A stretch of DNA of 64,000 nucleotides, from the NCBI GenBank assembly GCA_030737875.1, contig CM060915.1:572678577-572742576 (forward strand). Direction: 5' to 3'. The position numbers and the translations under genes were made by a program. The notes under the pieces were generated by a model. The model saw only the letters and a program-made list of their open reading frames with translations, had not been told where the DNA came from and ran no database searches. Source of the DNA: Allium sativum. Lineage: Eukaryota > Streptophyta > Magnoliopsida > Asparagales > Amaryllidaceae. Of this stretch, positions 60,700-64,000 are shown in pieces; the stretch's first letter is position 1; each line of letters opens with the position of its first letter.

Positions 60700-61520
60700 T
60701 TGATCATAAATCCACCAGCTATTAGGGAAGAACTAGTTGATTTTTTATGGGCTAATATGGATATATTTGCTCCGACCCACTCTGATATGTGTGGCATCGA
60801 TCCAGGAATCGCATGTCAAATGCTAGGCATTGACCCAAAGTTCCTCCCAGTTAGGCAAAAATGTCGATTCTTAGGACCAGAAAGATCGACAACACTAAGA
60901 GAGGAGATGGATAACTTACTTGACAACGAGTTTATCAACGAAACTCTCTTTCGAGAATGGGTCACCAAGCCAGTCTTGATTAAGAAATCGAATTGGAAAT
61001 GACTGACATGCATTGATTATTCTAACTTGAACAAAGCTTGCCTAAAAAACAACTTCCCGCTTCCGAAGATCGACCAACTCCTCGAAACCACTACTGATCA
61101 CCACTAGCTCCTATCTTTCATAGATGCATACTCAGGTTATAATCAAATTCATATGTATGTCCCTGGCCAAAAGAACACTTCATTAATTATGGATCGTAGG
61201 CTATATTGCTCGTTGTTATTTCTTATAGTCTCAAGAATGCTAGAGCCACCTATTAACAATCGGTCAACCGAATGTTCAAATATCAGATTGGGAGATCGAT
61301 TGAAGTTTATGTGGACAACATGCTTGTGAAAATACAACTGTCGAACAACCATGTCAACGACTATATCGAAATGTTCAGTGTTCTTCACAAATAAGGCATG
61401 AAACAATATCTTGAAATGCTCTTCCGTTATTACGCTTGGAAAATTCTTGGGATTCATTGATAATTCATAGGAATTTAAGCCAATCAAAAAAAAATCGAGG
61501 CTATCCAAGGAATCAGAAGT
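60700..61520 (+). pseudogene. Reverse transcriptase remnant, YVDD changed to YVDN
   Basis: The N-terminal frame 60700-61002 ends REWVTKPVLIKKSNWK, then a stop. LTCIDYSNLNKACLKNNFPL follows, then LSFIDAYSGYNQIHM (about 61110-61155), the conserved Tat motif. After frame changes EVYVDNMLVKIQLSN appears (61302-61346). The catalytic YVDD of active enzymes is YVDN (61308-61319). A stop follows near 61390. Priming and copying of element RNA would be its lost role. Confidence 0.85.
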
Positions 61521-61544
61521 CTAGAGAACATCAAATATATTCAA

Positions 61545-61990
61545 AGCTTGAACGGAAAAGTGGATGCTCTAAGTCAATTCATCTCAAAAGCAACCCATAA
61601 ATGCATTGCTTTCTTTGATCTAATCAAGATAGGGAGACACAACATTGCATGGACACCAGAATGCTTCATCACATTTAGAGAACTTTTGAATCACTTGGAG
61701 AGGTCACCCACTCTATCAAAGCTTGTGGATCATGAGGACTTATTTATTTATTTGGTTGTTTCTGTACAGGCAACTAGCTTGGCACTTGTGTGTGAAAAAG
61801 ATCATGTCAAGAGGCTAGCTTACTACATCGGCAAGAGATTGACATGAGCCGAAAGAAATTATCCAAAGCTCAAGAAGCTCGTATACTGCTTGATCTCTTC
61901 CTGGAAGCTTCGCCCATATTTTCAGTTACATTCCATTAAGGTCTACACCGACCAACCTCCCTGGCAGGTCCTTCAATGATGTAAGGCATT
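61545..61990 (+). pseudogene. RNase H remnant (first RNase H)
   Basis: NGKVDALSQFISKATHKCIA (from about 61551) matches the LTGRIAALSRFISRSTDRC connection of Tat elements. The frame 61548-61847 continues to LAYYIGKRLT. After a stop, AERNYPKLKKLVYCLI and KVYTDQPPWQVLQ follow (about 61853-61977), corresponding to AE.NYP.LEK and the VRTDQPL segment. Confidence 0.75.
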
Positions 61991-62142
61991 AGGGAGACTC
62001 ATGAAATGGAATATCACGAAGAGTCAGTTCGACCTAACATACATTCCTTTAAAATCCATCGTAGGATAAGCCCTAACAAATTTCATAGTCGAGTTCACTG
62101 CTCCTAACGTTCCACCTGAGGATAGTAAGCCTCCAAACATCT

Positions 62143-62530
62143 GATGGAAGTTGTACGTGGATGGTTCATCAAACAATCAGTGTCTGACACTAGAGTTATA
62201 CCAGTTACTCTTGAGGAATGCTCGACTTCTTATGCTATAAAGCTCAACTTCCCTACCACTAACAATGATGTAGAATACATTGCGTTGATTGTTAGACTCA
62301 AAATTGCAAAAGAACTCAACATCAAGGCCACCCATATCTTCTCAAATTCACAACTCATCATATTCCAAAGTGCATGGAGAATATAGATCAAAGGGGGCGC
62401 GAATCAATCCTTACTTTGCTCGAGTTCGTGAAGTACTCAATGGTTTCAAGCACTACATCATCACTCACATCCCTCGAGAACAAAACGAGAAAGGCGATTC
62501 ACTGGCCAAGCTAGCAAGTTTCGGGGATGC
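62143..62530 (+). pseudogene. Additional (archaeal-type) RNase H remnant
   Basis: WKLYVDGSSN (about 62146-62176) begins the domain, with D in its usual first catalytic place. After a frame change SYAIKLNFPTTNNDVEYIAL (about 62228-62287) follows, matching YAIRLGFPASNNEAEYEAL. IFSNSQLIIF stands where active enzymes read VFSDSQLVV, so a catalytic D is now N. The last part HIPREQNEKGDSLAKLAS is about 62468-62521. Confidence 0.8.
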
Positions 62531-62599
62531 CCAATTCTTGGGAATCATCCCAGTCAAAGTGCTCAACTCTTTGAGTATCGATCACATGGATACTGATGT

Positions 62600-63054
62600 A
62601 ATATTATTAACAGAACTCGAACTCGAACCGGAGTCGTGCATGACTCCAATCAAAAACTACCTGCAACATGGAATCCTCCTTGAGAATCAAAATAAAAAAC
62701 GATCACTCCTTTGTAAAGCTTTGCACCACATTATTTAGGATGGGGTGTTATACCAAAGAGGATTCTCTGTTCCATTACTCCGATGCGTAGCACATAACCA
62801 CACCAATTGTGTACTACTAGAAATGCCCGAATGCGAGTGCGGTGACCACACCGAAAAGGAAACACTAGCAAAAAAGATTCTTTGCTATGACTATATATGG
62901 ACAACTCTTGAACGGGATGCAGCTATCGAAACCCGTAAATGTGAAAAATGCCAGAGATTCTCTGAAATTCATAGAGCCACGCCTACAAAGCTTACTTAGA
63001 TGGTCAATCCATGACCGTTCATAATGTGGAGTATAGACACCGCACCACAAAGCT
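62600..63054 (+). pseudogene. Integrase N-terminal remnant, truncated
   Basis: It contains the linker SCMTPIKNYLQHGILLENQN (about 62634-62693). DGVLYQRGFSVPLLRCVA and CGDHTEKETLAKKILCYDY follow (about 62739-62900), then CEKCQRFSEIHRATP (62941-62985). These are the zinc-binding N-terminal region of integrase. MVNP, a stop, then PFIMWSIDTAP (63000-63040) matches MVSPWPFAQWGIDI..P at the start of the catalytic core. All the rest of the core is absent: sequence changes to a CACTA-like type after about 63055. Confidence 0.8.
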
Positions 63055-63064
63055 GATTTTTCAC

Positions 63065-63180
63065 TTCCCTATCCATATAATACGGTTTACAGCCTTATCA
63101 AATTTAGATATGGCTTGAAGCCGTTTCTAAATATTAAGATAAGGCTTTGAGACTTATTTAAATTTAATATGGCTGTAACA
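63065..63180. mobile_element. CACTA-1-family subterminal fragment
   Basis: The units ATACGGTTTACAGCCTTATC, TATGGCTTGAAGCCGTTTC and AAGGCTTTGAGACTTA resemble the GATACGGCTTTTAGCCGTATC inverted units in CACTA-1 (15455-15625 and 42530-42640). No terminal CACTA sequence is visible, so this is a truncated relative that joins the broken Tat integrase. Confidence 0.5.
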
Positions 63181-64000
63181 CACATCAAATTAGTGCCTAT
63201 TGCCGATGTAAATTTTCCACCCAAAATACGCAACCATTTTTATTTCCCTTGCACTTCTCCCTCCTTTTTTTATTTCCATCGTACATCAGTATCACGTGCC
63301 ATCTTCATTTACAAATCATTTCAAATTGAAAAATTCTTCTCAAATCAATTCGAATTGGCTTCTTCATCATCTACAAATCATTCGTCTTGATTTCCGATAA
63401 AAATTTAATTTGATTCGATTTCTGGTGAAATTTGATTTGATTTGATTCGATTTTTGGTAAATTTATGCTAAATAATGAGTGACAATAAGAAATAGTTTCT
63501 TCTTTGATTTTGAGTTAAGTGTAGCAGCAGTATCTAGGAGCAAACACGTGATATCGAGCTTTACCTTTGGCCAGTGCGTAGAGAATATCTACAAAGCTAT
63601 AAGTATGCTAGACTTCACTTTTGGCTTTTTGGCTTTTTCAGAAGAGAAGTATAAGTTTGATTGTGTTATTTTGGTTGAATTATTTTGATTGAGTTATTTT
63701 CCAATCTAAAATTGAACGATGTAAATTAAGATGATGCATATGTAAATTAAGGTATTTTAATTGAGTTATTTTTAATTTATTGTAATGTTATTTGGAGAAT
63801 TGCAATGGAAATTATCTGAAAGAATGATTAAAAATTTCACTTATAATATATTTTTCATGGTTGCATTATATTATCAAAGTTGAGGCTTGATATTTCGCTT
63901 TTACTAGTGAAATTCTCATGTTTTTATATTTAAGCTTGATATTGTCTTAATCATTACAGTGTAATTTAGTTAGTGAGCTTGATTTAAGAGATGTTTACCT
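63181..64000. other. No recognisable gene
   Basis: Pyrimidine-rich, leader-like sequence (63220-63400) and then AT-rich sequence. The short frames at 63169-63390 and 63479-63688 have no recognisable motif. It may be further CACTA internal sequence or flanking DNA. Confidence 0.4.

Larger units (their letters stand above)
58480..63054 (+). mobile_element. Tat-lineage Ty3/gypsy internal region, decayed and truncated
   Basis: Gag, protease, reverse transcriptase, RNase H, an additional RNase H and the start of integrase can be followed in order on the plus strand, in shifting frames with many stops. The order, with a second RNase H before integrase, and the peptide style (DYSNLNKAC, VDGSSN, EGF/RGFSVPLL) fit the Tat lineage of plant Ty3/gypsy. 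No LTR, primer site or polypurine tract was recognised. The right end is cut early in integrase. It is old: both protease and reverse-transcriptase active sites are altered. Confidence 0.8.

Overview
The window looks like nuclear DNA from a flowering plant, probably a eudicot. It is very AT-rich and contains no gene I can assign to the host. Nearly everything readable is transposable-element DNA: Ty3/gypsy-like LTR retrotransposons with tRNA-iMet primer-binding sites, CACTA (En/Spm) DNA transposons, and a decayed Tat-lineage gypsy polyprotein.

Left part (1-14.8 kb). A 'family A' element lies on the minus strand. Its 3' LTR is cut by the window edge (1-2644), its core is only about 1.5 kb (2645-4129), and its 5' LTR is about 6.0 kb (4130-10142). 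A plus-strand 'family B' LTR fragment follows (10143-12134). Next is a decayed plus-strand gypsy element whose LTR begins at 13963.

Middle part (14.8-48.6 kb). This is a nested stack. A family B LTR (copy B4) is split at one point by a CACTA element. The two CACTA ends are at 15399 and 42688, more than 27 kb apart, and are flanked by the same 3-base duplication AAC (15396-15398 and 42689-42691). The CACTA itself is split by two further insertions. One is a family B element with LTRs up to 6.6 kb around a 0.7-kb core (16708-28794). The other is a family B LTR, copy B3 (30234-42500), which is in turn split by a family A solo LTR (31666-37833) flanked by a perfect TTCTG duplication. B4 appears to sit inside the plus-strand gypsy LTR, which would resume at 48555.

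Right part (48.6-64 kb). This holds the presumed rest of that gypsy LTR, AT-rich sequence without recognisable genes, and a complete 3.5-kb CACTA element (52993-56501). That CACTA carries minus-strand exon-like pieces of an unidentified gene. A weak LINE-like trace follows. Then comes a Tat-lineage gag-pol remnant (about 58480-63054) with stops, frameshifts and altered catalytic residues, cut off early in integrase and followed by CACTA-like subterminal sequence.

The most unusual system is the pair of related families A and B. They have LTRs of about 6-6.6 kb around cores of only 0.7-1.5 kb that hold little more than a primer-binding site, a polypurine tract and a tail of the old polyprotein frame. 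Both cores also contain a GATGATG/CATCATC stem with a self-complementary hexamer at its centre. This is a candidate RNA dimerisation or packaging signal for a retrotransposon that must borrow all its proteins.
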